Below are positions 19,298 to 26,563 of a stretch of 37,749 bases of DNA, piece by piece. The notes under the pieces are model-generated. The model had not been told where the DNA came from and ran no database searches. It worked only from the letters and a program-made list of their open reading frames with translations. Within the stretch, counting starts at the first letter, position 1. Each line of letters opens with the position of its first letter. The translations under genes and the position numbers were made by a program. Source of the stretch: Geminisphaera colitermitum TAV2 (GTDB lineage Bacteria; Verrucomicrobiota; Verrucomicrobiia; Opitutales; Opitutaceae); the NCBI RefSeq assembly GCF_000171235.2, contig NZ_ABEA03000086.1, forward strand, positions 1-37,749. Direction: 5' to 3'.

Positions 19298-19780
19298 TTA
19301 CGGATGTTTCGGTCCAGTATATCCTGGTTTGCTGAGTTTGCCTGTTCCCTTTCGTGAGCCTTGCGGTGTGCCTTGCGTCTTGCGCGCCTTGCGCGGTTTT
19401 GGGGTGACGCCGATGCGCGGGTCGCGGCGGCGTGACAACTCCACCAATCGCATCGCCACCGCCTCGAAACGTTCCTCCGACTCGCGCAGATAAAGCCACT
19501 TGGGCAACACCGGATGCGGAGCCAGTTCGGGAAACTCTTCCATCAACGACGCGTGATGTTCGCGCTCCGTGGCCACGCAAATGCCGCGCCAGTCCTCGTC
19601 GTCCCAATGCGGTGCGGTAAAGTAGAGCATCAGCCGTCCATCCAGATACACGGACCGTCCGCCAAACATCGCTCGCAGCATGAACGTCGGATCATTTTCC
19701 AGTGGTTCCCACAACCACGCGTTGGGATGGATGATTTTCGGGGTGCTCTTTTTTCGTCCGAACAGTTCGTGGCGACTCAT
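19298..19780 (-). CDS. TfoX N-terminal-like domain protein
   Basis: The ATG at 19780 gives 160 residues. LRAMFGGRSVYLDGRLMLYF is the signature of the TfoX/YjbR-like small alpha-beta fold, followed by CVATEREHHASLMEEFPELA and a basic, Lys/Gly-rich C-terminus (KPRKARKTQGTPQGSRKGTG) that is probably disordered and may bind nucleic acid. Full TfoX proteins are competence regulators, but single-domain relatives have no settled function. It begins 14 bases after the LacI stop on the same strand, so it is probably cotranscribed with it. An overlapping frame (19185-19607) was judged a shadow. Confidence 0.65.
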   Translation of the reverse strand: MSRHELFGRKKSTPKIIHPNAWLWEPLENDPTFMLRAMFGGRSVYLDGRLMLYFTAPHWDDEDWRGICVATEREHHASLMEEFPELAPHPVLPKWLYLRESEERFEAVAMRLVELSRRRDPRIGVTPKPRKARKTQGTPQGSRKGTGKLSKPGYTGPKHP

Positions 19781-19794
19781 GATGTGTGATGGTT

Positions 19795-20874
19795 TTAAAA
19801 AAGCCCCGGTTGTTTCACCGATTCGCCGTCCTGCCACTCGCCGCGCACCAGTGTATTGAGCGGCGACTCCGGCAGGCCGCGCTCATCCATGTGCTCCATG
19901 CGCACCAGTTGCTCCACCGCCGTCGCCCCGATGCGATCAACTCGCTCCAGAATACCGGCAAATTTAGCCCTCCCCCCCCCTCCCTCCTCTTGCCCTTGGC
20001 TTGGCCACGGCGTGGAAACCAGTGCAACCCCCACATCGTCCGGGCATCGCAACTCCAGCGCCACCGACAACCGGTTTTTCCAAAACCCCTTCTCCGTGAT
20101 AATCGCATCTGGCCGCCACCTCTTCCACCAGTTGCGCAACAATACATCCGGTACCGGATTTTCAAATACGAATGGCTCCAGCCGTTCCCCCTCCGGCCAG
20201 TACTGGCGCGCGGTTAGGAACGCACCCAGCCACCGCTCCCCTGTTATTTCCACCAGCCGCCGCTCCAGCATCAAGCCCACCCGGCGGTAACCCAGCCGCC
20301 ACAATTGCCTGGCCGCCATCGTCACGTTGTAAAAATGGTCGTTCGTCACCAAGTGCAGTTGCGGCCACCCCACGCTCCGGCTGACCGCCAGCGCCGAGTA
20401 ACGCCGCCAATCGAGTTCCAGCCGTGAAGCTGCGCTGAATTGCGGCGCAACGATCAGATTGCGCACCCCGCGTGCAACCAACACCCGGTCCAACGCCGCG
20501 GCCGTCGGCGTCTCGCCATCGGGATCGATTCGATACACCTCAAGATTGTAGCCCATCTCGCGCGCCCGCGCCTGGGCGCCAGCAAACAAACGCCCATGCA
20601 CCATTGGCTGCTTCGGCGGCACACCTTCACGCTGCGGATACCCATCAATCCAAGCGATCGTTCCATGAAACGTCACTCGCTGCCGGGCCATCCGGTAAGC
20701 GCTCAAGGCCGACACCATCGGGTCCGGCGTGTAACCCATCTCGCGCGCCAGCGCCTGGATACGTTCGCGGGTCGCCGCGGGCAACCCCGGGTGATTGCGC
20801 AGCGCCCGCCCCACCGTGGTGTAATGAACCCCGGCCTTCCCGGCGATCTGGCGGACAGTGACTCTGGGTGGCAT
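19795..20874 (-). CDS. LacI family transcriptional regulator
   Basis: A 359-residue protein. The helix-turn-helix is VRQIAGKAGVHYTTVGRALR with the hinge-proximal RERIQALAREMGYTPDPMVS. The sensor half is a periplasmic-binding-protein fold of the diverged verrucomicrobial type (FAGAQARAREMGYNLEVYRI, NLIVAPQF, RQLWRLGYRRVGLMLERR, VGVALVSTPWP). The typical AFALNDLLA segment is replaced by WRPDAIITEKGFW. It is divergent from the GH10 xylanase gene and probably controls that cluster. A C9 run on the plus strand (19972-19980) encodes four glycines (EEGGGGRAKF). Confidence 0.9.
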   Translation of the reverse strand: MPPRVTVRQIAGKAGVHYTTVGRALRNHPGLPAATRERIQALAREMGYTPDPMVSALSAYRMARQRVTFHGTIAWIDGYPQREGVPPKQPMVHGRLFAGAQARAREMGYNLEVYRIDPDGETPTAAALDRVLVARGVRNLIVAPQFSAASRLELDWRRYSALAVSRSVGWPQLHLVTNDHFYNVTMAARQLWRLGYRRVGLMLERRLVEITGERWLGAFLTARQYWPEGERLEPFVFENPVPDVLLRNWWKRWRPDAIITEKGFWKNRLSVALELRCPDDVGVALVSTPWPSQGQEEGGGGRAKFAGILERVDRIGATAVEQLVRMEHMDERGLPESPLNTLVRGEWQDGESVKQPGLF

Positions 20875-21005
20875 GAGCGAAAAACGATGGATGAAATGAT
20901 GGAAAAGCAGGCATCGGAGACCGGCAATGCTACAAGGTGCATAGAAGCAACCTTCACCTCTTCCGCAAGACCCGGATAACTACCTCCCGATTTTTCGTTC
21001 CCATC

Positions 21006-22865
21006 ATGCTGTTGCCCTGCCATTCGCTCCGCCTTCAGGCCCTTGCCGTCGCCGCCACCGCCGTCGCCGTGCTTGCGGGCATTGTCGTGACCGCCGCTCC
21101 GACATCTGGACCCGTCCCGGGAGAAACACTTCTTGATGAAACCGATTTCCCCGCCTTCACCGTCACCGGAGACACCGCCTCGTGCGTTACCATTGAAGCG
21201 ATTTCCACGTCCGATCCGCGTATCTTAAAAATAACGACGACCGGTGTCGTCAGCACTTTCCCTAAAATCACCGCGACTTTGCGCAACACCACCCCGCTTG
21301 CGCGCCGCGAGATCATCCACGCCCGCTTTCTCATGCGCACCACCGACAGCGCCCGCGAATCCGGTGAAGGTGCCGCCCAGTTTGAGCTCGAAGACTCCGC
21401 CACCTTCGCCATCTCCGGCCAGTATTCCGCCCGCGCCGTCGGCCAATGGCGCGAATTTAACATCCCGCTCCGCCTCGTCCGCGAATGCCCGCCCGGGCGC
21501 GCCGCCATCAACTTTCGCGTTGGCGACCGTCCCCAGACCATCGAAATCGCCGGCCTCCGCATCATCCGCCCCCGGCCCGCCGTCACCGACATCGCCTCTC
21601 TGCCCGCCACTCCCGTTCAGCCCGGCTACGAAGGCTCCGATCCCGGCGCCTCCTGGCGCGTGGCCGCCCGCGAACGCATCGAACGCCACCGTCGCTCCCC
21701 GCTCGCCATCACCGTGGTTGACGCCACCGGCGCACCCGTACCCGGAGCGCAAATACACATTTTGCAGCAGCGCCATGCCTATCGCTTCGGCGCCGCCGTG
21801 CGCGCCGACTTTGTCGCGGCGGACACCCCGCGCGGCGCCCGCTACCGCGCCACGATTTCCCGTCACTTCAATGCCGTTACATTTGAAAACGATCTCAAAT
21901 GGGAACGCTGGCTGCGAAACTCCGCCACGCCGCTTGCGGCCGCCCGCTGGTGCCGCGACAACAATATCGACCTCCGCGGGCACACCATCCTCTGGCCCAC
22001 CAACACCCGCCTGCCCGACCGCTTTTCCGACATCGCCAATAATCCGAACGCGCTCCGTGCCGTGATCGACGCCCACATCACCGACATCGCCGGCCGCACC
22101 TCACCGCTCGTTCGCGTGTGGGACGTCGTCAACGAACCCTTCCGCAATCACGACTTCATGGACCTTCTCGGAGCCGATTCCATGGCACACTGGTTTCGCG
22201 TTGCCCGTCGTGCCGCCCCCGATGCCCGCCTCTACCTCAACGACTACGGCATCATCACAGGTGGTGGCATGGACACCACCCATCAAGCTTACTACGAACG
22301 CACCGTTCGCGAGCTCGTGACCGCCAAGGCACCCATAGACGGACTCGGGTTTCAGGCTCACTTCGATCGCATCCTGACGCCTCCTTCGCGCGTGCTCGAC
22401 ATCCTTGACCGATTCTCCCGTCTCCAACGCGAGATCGAACTCACCGAATACAGCACACAAATCGAAGACCCGGCCCTCGCCGCCGATTACCTGCGGGACA
22501 TGCTCACCGTCTTTTACAGCCACCCCTCCACGACCGGCTTTATTCTCTGGAGTTTCGTTAAAAACTCCGGCTTTCGCAACACGACCTGGCTTCAGGATTC
22601 CGCTGGCAACCTCAGCTCCGCCGGCCGTGTCTGGCACGATCTCATCTACAAACAATGGTGGACCGACACCCGCCTTGTCGCCGCCCCGGATGGCACCGCC
22701 ACCATTCCTGCCTTCCATGGACGCCACGCCATCACTGTCCAGGCCGGCTCCCATGAAACCACCGTCCTCGCCGACCTCGCGCCCGGCGGAGCCGCCGTGT
22801 GTATCACGATTCCAAATACCGTTGTCGCCGCATCCCTTCGATCCGGAAAAAACGAATCCAGATGA
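21006..22865 (+). CDS. GH10 family endo-1,4-beta-xylanase
   Basis: The ATG at 21006 gives 619 residues with a signal peptide (LRLQALAVAATAVAVLAGIV). The upstream GTG at 20937 adds a basic stretch and is less likely. Residues 35-200 form a beta-rich, CBM-like N-terminal domain (TLLDETDFPAFTVTGDTASC, QFELEDSATFAISGQYSARA). Residues 230-560 are the GH10 barrel: FENDLKWERW, DLRGHTILWP, VWDVVNEPF with acid/base Glu377, LYLNDYGI, GLGFQAHF, and REIELTEYS with nucleophile Glu481. All expected catalytic features are present. It would cut xylan backbones outside the cell. It is divergent from a LacI regulator and heads the third hydrolase cluster. Confidence 0.92.
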   Translation: MLLPCHSLRLQALAVAATAVAVLAGIVVTAAPTSGPVPGETLLDETDFPAFTVTGDTASCVTIEAISTSDPRILKITTTGVVSTFPKITATLRNTTPLARREIIHARFLMRTTDSARESGEGAAQFELEDSATFAISGQYSARAVGQWREFNIPLRLVRECPPGRAAINFRVGDRPQTIEIAGLRIIRPRPAVTDIASLPATPVQPGYEGSDPGASWRVAARERIERHRRSPLAITVVDATGAPVPGAQIHILQQRHAYRFGAAVRADFVAADTPRGARYRATISRHFNAVTFENDLKWERWLRNSATPLAAARWCRDNNIDLRGHTILWPTNTRLPDRFSDIANNPNALRAVIDAHITDIAGRTSPLVRVWDVVNEPFRNHDFMDLLGADSMAHWFRVARRAAPDARLYLNDYGIITGGGMDTTHQAYYERTVRELVTAKAPIDGLGFQAHFDRILTPPSRVLDILDRFSRLQREIELTEYSTQIEDPALAADYLRDMLTVFYSHPSTTGFILWSFVKNSGFRNTTWLQDSAGNLSSAGRVWHDLIYKQWWTDTRLVAAPDGTATIPAFHGRHAITVQAGSHETTVLADLAPGGAAVCITIPNTVVAASLRSGKNESR

Positions 22866-22906
22866 AAACCAACCCCAGCGTCTTCACTCACACTAAACGC
22901 CTATTC

Positions 22907-23125
22907 CTACCGTGGCTTGACGGCGTTGCCGCCACTGCCAAGCACAACGTCCGTGTTCGTGGCGTAAACGGCACGTTGTTGCACGGCTTGGCGGAGAACG
23001 CGCCGGATGTACTGCGCCTTGGACAGATCCGAAAGACGCGAAAGCTCATCCACCGCCTCATCAATGTAGGCGGGCAAAACAACCTGAAATTTGACATTGT
23101 TTTCGCCGATGGATTTGCGGGCCAC
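22907..23125 (-). CDS. small ribbon-helix-helix-like protein
   Basis: A 72-residue protein with GTG start (an in-frame stop lies just upstream). VKFQVVLPAYIDEAVDELSR reads as a beta strand then helix, and KAQYIRRVLRQAVQQR as a second helix, the order of the CopG/Arc ribbon-helix-helix DNA-binding fold. It is convergent with the GH10 gene, 41 bases apart, and oriented against the cluster. No toxin gene is adjacent, so it is either an orphan antitoxin-like regulator or a local repressor. Confidence comes from the fold pattern only. Confidence 0.65.
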   Translation of the reverse strand: MARKSIGENNVKFQVVLPAYIDEAVDELSRLSDLSKAQYIRRVLRQAVQQRAVYATNTDVVLGSGGNAVKPR

Positions 23126-23263
23126 ATGAGCGATTTCCCATTACCGGCGCATATCTTCCAGAAAATTGGGGCTTGCTCCAGTATTGTCCTTACCTAATTT
23201 GGTGGCATTATGGTTGGTCGATCTAATTTACTTATTCTTGATCCTTCTTCCTCCCCTCCATCC

Positions 23264-23963
23264 ATGAAAACCGACTCGCATCCCCCCCTGACATTCATCC
23301 GCGCCTTCACCCTGATCGAACTGCTCACCGTCATCGCCATCATCGGCATCCTCGCCGGTATCCTGATACCTGTTACAGCCAGCGTCCGCACCGCCGCGCG
23401 CGCCGCGTCCAGCCTCCAGCAGATGCGGCATGGCGCTTGAACTCTACGCCAGCGAACACAAATTTCAGTATCCGCCAGTCTCCGTTAGCAACAACCCTTG
23501 GATGCGCGACTCGGATTTTGTCACGTATCTGCCAAAAAACAGCAGCGGTTACGCAGACTACGCCGGCAGCATTTTTTCGTGCCCCAACGCGAAATCCACT
23601 GGCAGTTCCAATGCCGTGCGTCGCGCCTACTCCGCCGCCGGCTCCATGTTCGGCATCACCGGCACGACCACCGCCACCAACACCACCAAACGCCGTCCCC
23701 TCGCTGACATTAAAACGCCGAAAACCGCGCCCCTCATTTTTGACGCCATTGTAAAATCCAATGGCCTCTGCAGCGACGGCACCAAATGGAGCGACGTCCA
23801 GCCCGACATCGTCAACTCCACCCTCACCGGCAACAGCTACATCGACTACCGACAGAAGGACAAAGCCCACTTCCTCTTTTGCGACTACTCCGTCCGCGCA
23901 TTTACTCCCGCGCAGGCCACCGCCGCCTTCCCTGATGCCGCAACGTGGAACGGCCTCAAATAA
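23264..23963 (+). pseudogene. prepilin-like protein with H-X9-DG-type ancestry, disrupted by a frameshift
   Basis: The ATG at 23264 opens [20 protein letters not shown] and a complete prepilin helix ([20 protein letters not shown]), but this frame stops at 23440. The rest (MALELYASEHKFQYPP onward, with DKAHFLFCDYSVRAFTP near the end) continues in the next frame to 23963. Comparison with the other two pseudopilins (SNLRQI followed by ANEHKG or NYAADNKGK) places a one-base insertion near 23424-23432 (ATGCGGCATGGCG). There is no homopolymer there. It is either a true pseudogene or a sequencing error. It lies 44 bases upstream of the GH39-like gene, and the spacer holds a C11 run (23984-23994). 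Confidence 0.8.
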
Positions 23964-24007
23964 ATAGCCCCGGCATTTGCCCTCCCCCCCCCCCGACACA
24001 CACACCG

Positions 24008-25426
24008 ATGAAACACCTCCGCTTCACCATCTACATTTTTGCCGCGTGCATCCTCTCCGTGATCCCACGCCTCGCTGCCAGCACCCCGACAGTCACCACG
24101 GTGACGGTGACTATTGACGCCACCAAAACCCTGCGCGTCATCCCGCGCGCGGCGTATTCGCTAAACGCATTCCATGCCTTCGACCCCGCCGTCGCAACCA
24201 ATCCCGATTACCAGGCGGCCATCGCTTATCTCAACCCCGGCATGATCCGCTACCACAGCACCGCGCTCGTTGCCGATTCGACCAAAAATCCACGCGGCTG
24301 GCTCAACCACGAAACACGCGCCTGGGACGTCGAAAAAATCCGCCGCGCCACCGCCGCCTGGCCTGCCTCCACTCCCAAACTCTTCACCATCCCGCGTCCT
24401 CCTGTCTGGATGATGACCGACCCCGCAACCCGTCTCGTTGCCGGCGACCAACTCGACGCCTACGCCAGCCTCTGCGCCGACCTCGTCCGCATCCTCAACC
24501 GCGATCTCAAACTCGGCATTACTCACTGGGAAACCCTCAACGAACCCGAACTCACCTACGTACGCCCGCTGCGCAAAAAAGATCAACCCGACCAATTCCG
24601 CACCGTCATCGACCTGCACAACCGCGCCGCTGCCGCCATGAAACTCGCCGACCCGACGATCCAAGTCGGCGGCCCTGCCGTCTCCAGCGCGGCATGGACG
24701 GAGATCGTCAACCGCTTCAGCCGCGGCGCCCGCGACCACCTCGATTTCTTTTCCTGCCACAACTACGGCAGCGGCAACATCGCCGACACCGACGACAAAA
24801 TCTACAACGCCGCCCAAGCCTTCGGCCCCAAACTCCGCCGCGTCCGCGAAATCCTCACTGCCAACATCCCCACCCGGCGCGTGCCCATCTACTTTGACGA
24901 ATTCAACATCAAGTGGACCTGGAAACCCGTCGAGCCCCGCATGACCACGCACAAAGGCGCTGTCTTCGACGCCCTCGCCCTCATCTCCGCCGTCAGCGAA
25001 GACATCGATGGCACCTTCGCTTGGAACGATGTGGACAACGTTTACGGCAAATACAGTCGCAAATACGAACCCCGACCCTCCGCCCATCTTTACCACCATC
25101 TCAACGCCCGTTTCATTGGCGATTTCCTCTCCGTTACCAGCAGCGACGAAAAGGCCGTCGTCCCCTTCGCCGTTCGCCAGCCTTCCACCGGGCTGCGTGC
25201 GCTGATGCTCGTCAATCGCACTGATGAACCTCGCGATGTCTCCATCGCATCCGATAAATGGATACCGATGGCGGATCGTGTCGAAATCTCCGCTACCGGA
25301 ACCCGTTCCCCCCCTCCCCCTCCCCCCCCCCTTCCCGAGTCCCTCACCCTGCCGCCGCATTCCGTCACTCTCCTGCTCGAAACATCCACCACAACCACAC
25401 AACTCACCCACAGCCACCAACCATGA
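24008..25426 (+). CDS. secreted GH39-like glycoside hydrolase
   Basis: A 472-residue protein with a signal peptide (RFTIYIFAACILSVIPRLAA). The barrel shows GMIRYHSTAL, WETLNEPELTYV with acid/base Glu179, DFFSCHNYGSGN, and VPIYFDEFNI with nucleophile Glu298, the order and spacing of GH39-type clan A enzymes such as beta-xylosidases. The C-terminal beta-domain (FAVRQPSTGLRALMLVNRTD) is interrupted by a seven-proline stretch (SPPPPPPPLPES) encoded by C7 and C10 runs (25308-25331). It would act on xylan or arabinoxylan fragments released by the GH10 enzyme. The stop overlaps the PEP-CTERM start by 4 bases (ATGA). Substrate specificity is inferred, not shown. Confidence 0.82.
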   Translation: MKHLRFTIYIFAACILSVIPRLAASTPTVTTVTVTIDATKTLRVIPRAAYSLNAFHAFDPAVATNPDYQAAIAYLNPGMIRYHSTALVADSTKNPRGWLNHETRAWDVEKIRRATAAWPASTPKLFTIPRPPVWMMTDPATRLVAGDQLDAYASLCADLVRILNRDLKLGITHWETLNEPELTYVRPLRKKDQPDQFRTVIDLHNRAAAAMKLADPTIQVGGPAVSSAAWTEIVNRFSRGARDHLDFFSCHNYGSGNIADTDDKIYNAAQAFGPKLRRVREILTANIPTRRVPIYFDEFNIKWTWKPVEPRMTTHKGAVFDALALISAVSEDIDGTFAWNDVDNVYGKYSRKYEPRPSAHLYHHLNARFIGDFLSVTSSDEKAVVPFAVRQPSTGLRALMLVNRTDEPRDVSIASDKWIPMADRVEISATGTRSPPPPPPPLPESLTLPPHSVTLLLETSTTTTQLTHSHQP

Positions 25427-26379
25427 AAAACACACCCCGTCATCAACACCTCGCCTCCGCACCCGCCGCCCTCATCGCGGTCCTCCTCGCTATCACGCTG
25501 ACGGCCGCCGCGCCTGCCGCCGTCTTCAAACAAAAGGCTGACGCCAATTCCAACGGCTTGAGCTGGGAAACCGCCACGCTCTGGAACCCCGAAGGCGCCG
25601 CGTCCGCCGGCAATGATTATTTCACCAACGGTTACAATCTCCGCACGTCTACTCCCGGTGGCGGCACAGGCTCAGCGACCTTTCCCGGCGCGTCGCTCAC
25701 CGTCGAGGGCGGAGATGGCGGCGCGCGAGGTACGCTTACATTGAAGACCAAAACAACCACTATCGGGAATCTTTCGATTGGGATCGGAACCGTGACAAAC
25801 AACGTCAATACAGGCACCAATCAACCAGCGACTCTTAACGTCACCAACCTGACGATCCTTTCTACTGCCACCAGTAGCAACCAAGCCATCCTGCAAGGGA
25901 CCAACAGTAATCAGGATCTCACGGTCAACGTCACCAACCTCCTTGGCGACGGTTATCTGCAATTCACCAATCCGCGTGCTTATTCATTGTCCGTTAAGAA
26001 CGCCGCCGCCTTCACCGGCACGCTCAATCTCAATCAAGGCACCCTGACGCTCACCTCCGCCTTCACCGCGCCCGCCGCCTCGTTTTCGATGCGGAGCGAG
26101 GGCCAGAGTGTTCCATTGCTCGTTCTCGCCAACAACCTCGCCGTGGCCTCCTTCACCTATGGCTCCACCACGCTGAATGTTGCCGGCAGCACTTATACCA
26201 GCGCCCAGCTCAACACGCTGCTCGGCGTCACGGCTTTCTCTGGTGATGGCATCATATCCATTTCTTCGATACCCGAGCCGTCCACGCTGGCATTTTTTCT
26301 CGGCGGATCGCTTCTCGCCGTCTGTTGCGCCGCGCGCCGCTCCTTGCGCACGGCTAGAGCAGTTTCAATTGAGATGTAG
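25423..26379 (+). CDS. PEP-CTERM sorting domain protein
   Basis: The ATG at 25423 overlaps the GH39-like stop by 4 bases and gives 318 residues. A signal peptide (ALIAVLLAITLTAAAPAAVF) is followed by a Thr/Asn-rich beta-strand body (TLTLKTKTTTIGNLSIG, NLNQGTLTLTSAFTAPAASF) like autotransporter-associated repeats. The sorting tail is SSIPEPSTLAFFLGGSLLAV with a basic CCAARRSLRTA end. The last eight codons (RAVSIEM and stop) lie within, or at the border of, a family A repeat that begins at 26356, so the repeat supplies the stop codon. It is translationally coupled to the hydrolase. A frame opening further upstream (25258) is a shadow of the GH39 gene. Confidence 0.87.
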   Translation: MKNTPRHQHLASAPAALIAVLLAITLTAAAPAAVFKQKADANSNGLSWETATLWNPEGAASAGNDYFTNGYNLRTSTPGGGTGSATFPGASLTVEGGDGGARGTLTLKTKTTTIGNLSIGIGTVTNNVNTGTNQPATLNVTNLTILSTATSSNQAILQGTNSNQDLTVNVTNLLGDGYLQFTNPRAYSLSVKNAAAFTGTLNLNQGTLTLTSAFTAPAASFSMRSEGQSVPLLVLANNLAVASFTYGSTTLNVAGSTYTSAQLNTLLGVTAFSGDGIISISSIPEPSTLAFFLGGSLLAVCCAARRSLRTARAVSIEM

Positions 26380-26537
26380 CCGATGTCTTAACGGTAGGGA
26401 GGCCTCTCCGAGGCCTCCGAAACCACGCGCCAAGCACCTGCGAGTTTCGTATCCTATTTCACGCTACGCACGGCGGAGGCCTCGGAGAGGCCTCCCTACC
26501 AGGCAGGTGATGGCTACAGATTTTTTGAAAATGCTCT
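26356..26537. repeat. complete MITE-like palindromic repeat, family A
   Basis: This is the full 182-bp copy. The ends AGAGCAGTTTCAA and (inverse) AGAGCATTTTCAA form imperfect terminal repeats, both extended by GTAGCC a few bases further in. Inside, GGTAGGGAGGCCTCTCCGAG and its inverse form a large stem. The outer T/A bases on each side fit a TA target duplication, though this is not certain. It sits between the convergent PEP-CTERM and nrdJ genes, 26 bases from the nrdJ stop, and could serve as a two-way terminator. Confidence 0.8.
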
Positions 26538-26563
26538 ATGTCCCAGATTGGGGGGGATAGCAC

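Noticed and set aside
19185-19607. 140-codon frame overlapping the TfoX-like gene
   Set aside because: Arg/Gly-rich, no domain; the alternative frame carries the TfoX-like motif.
22907-23125. Complete toxin-antitoxin pair
   Set aside because: Only the RHH-like frame is present; neighbours are a xylanase and a pseudopilin.
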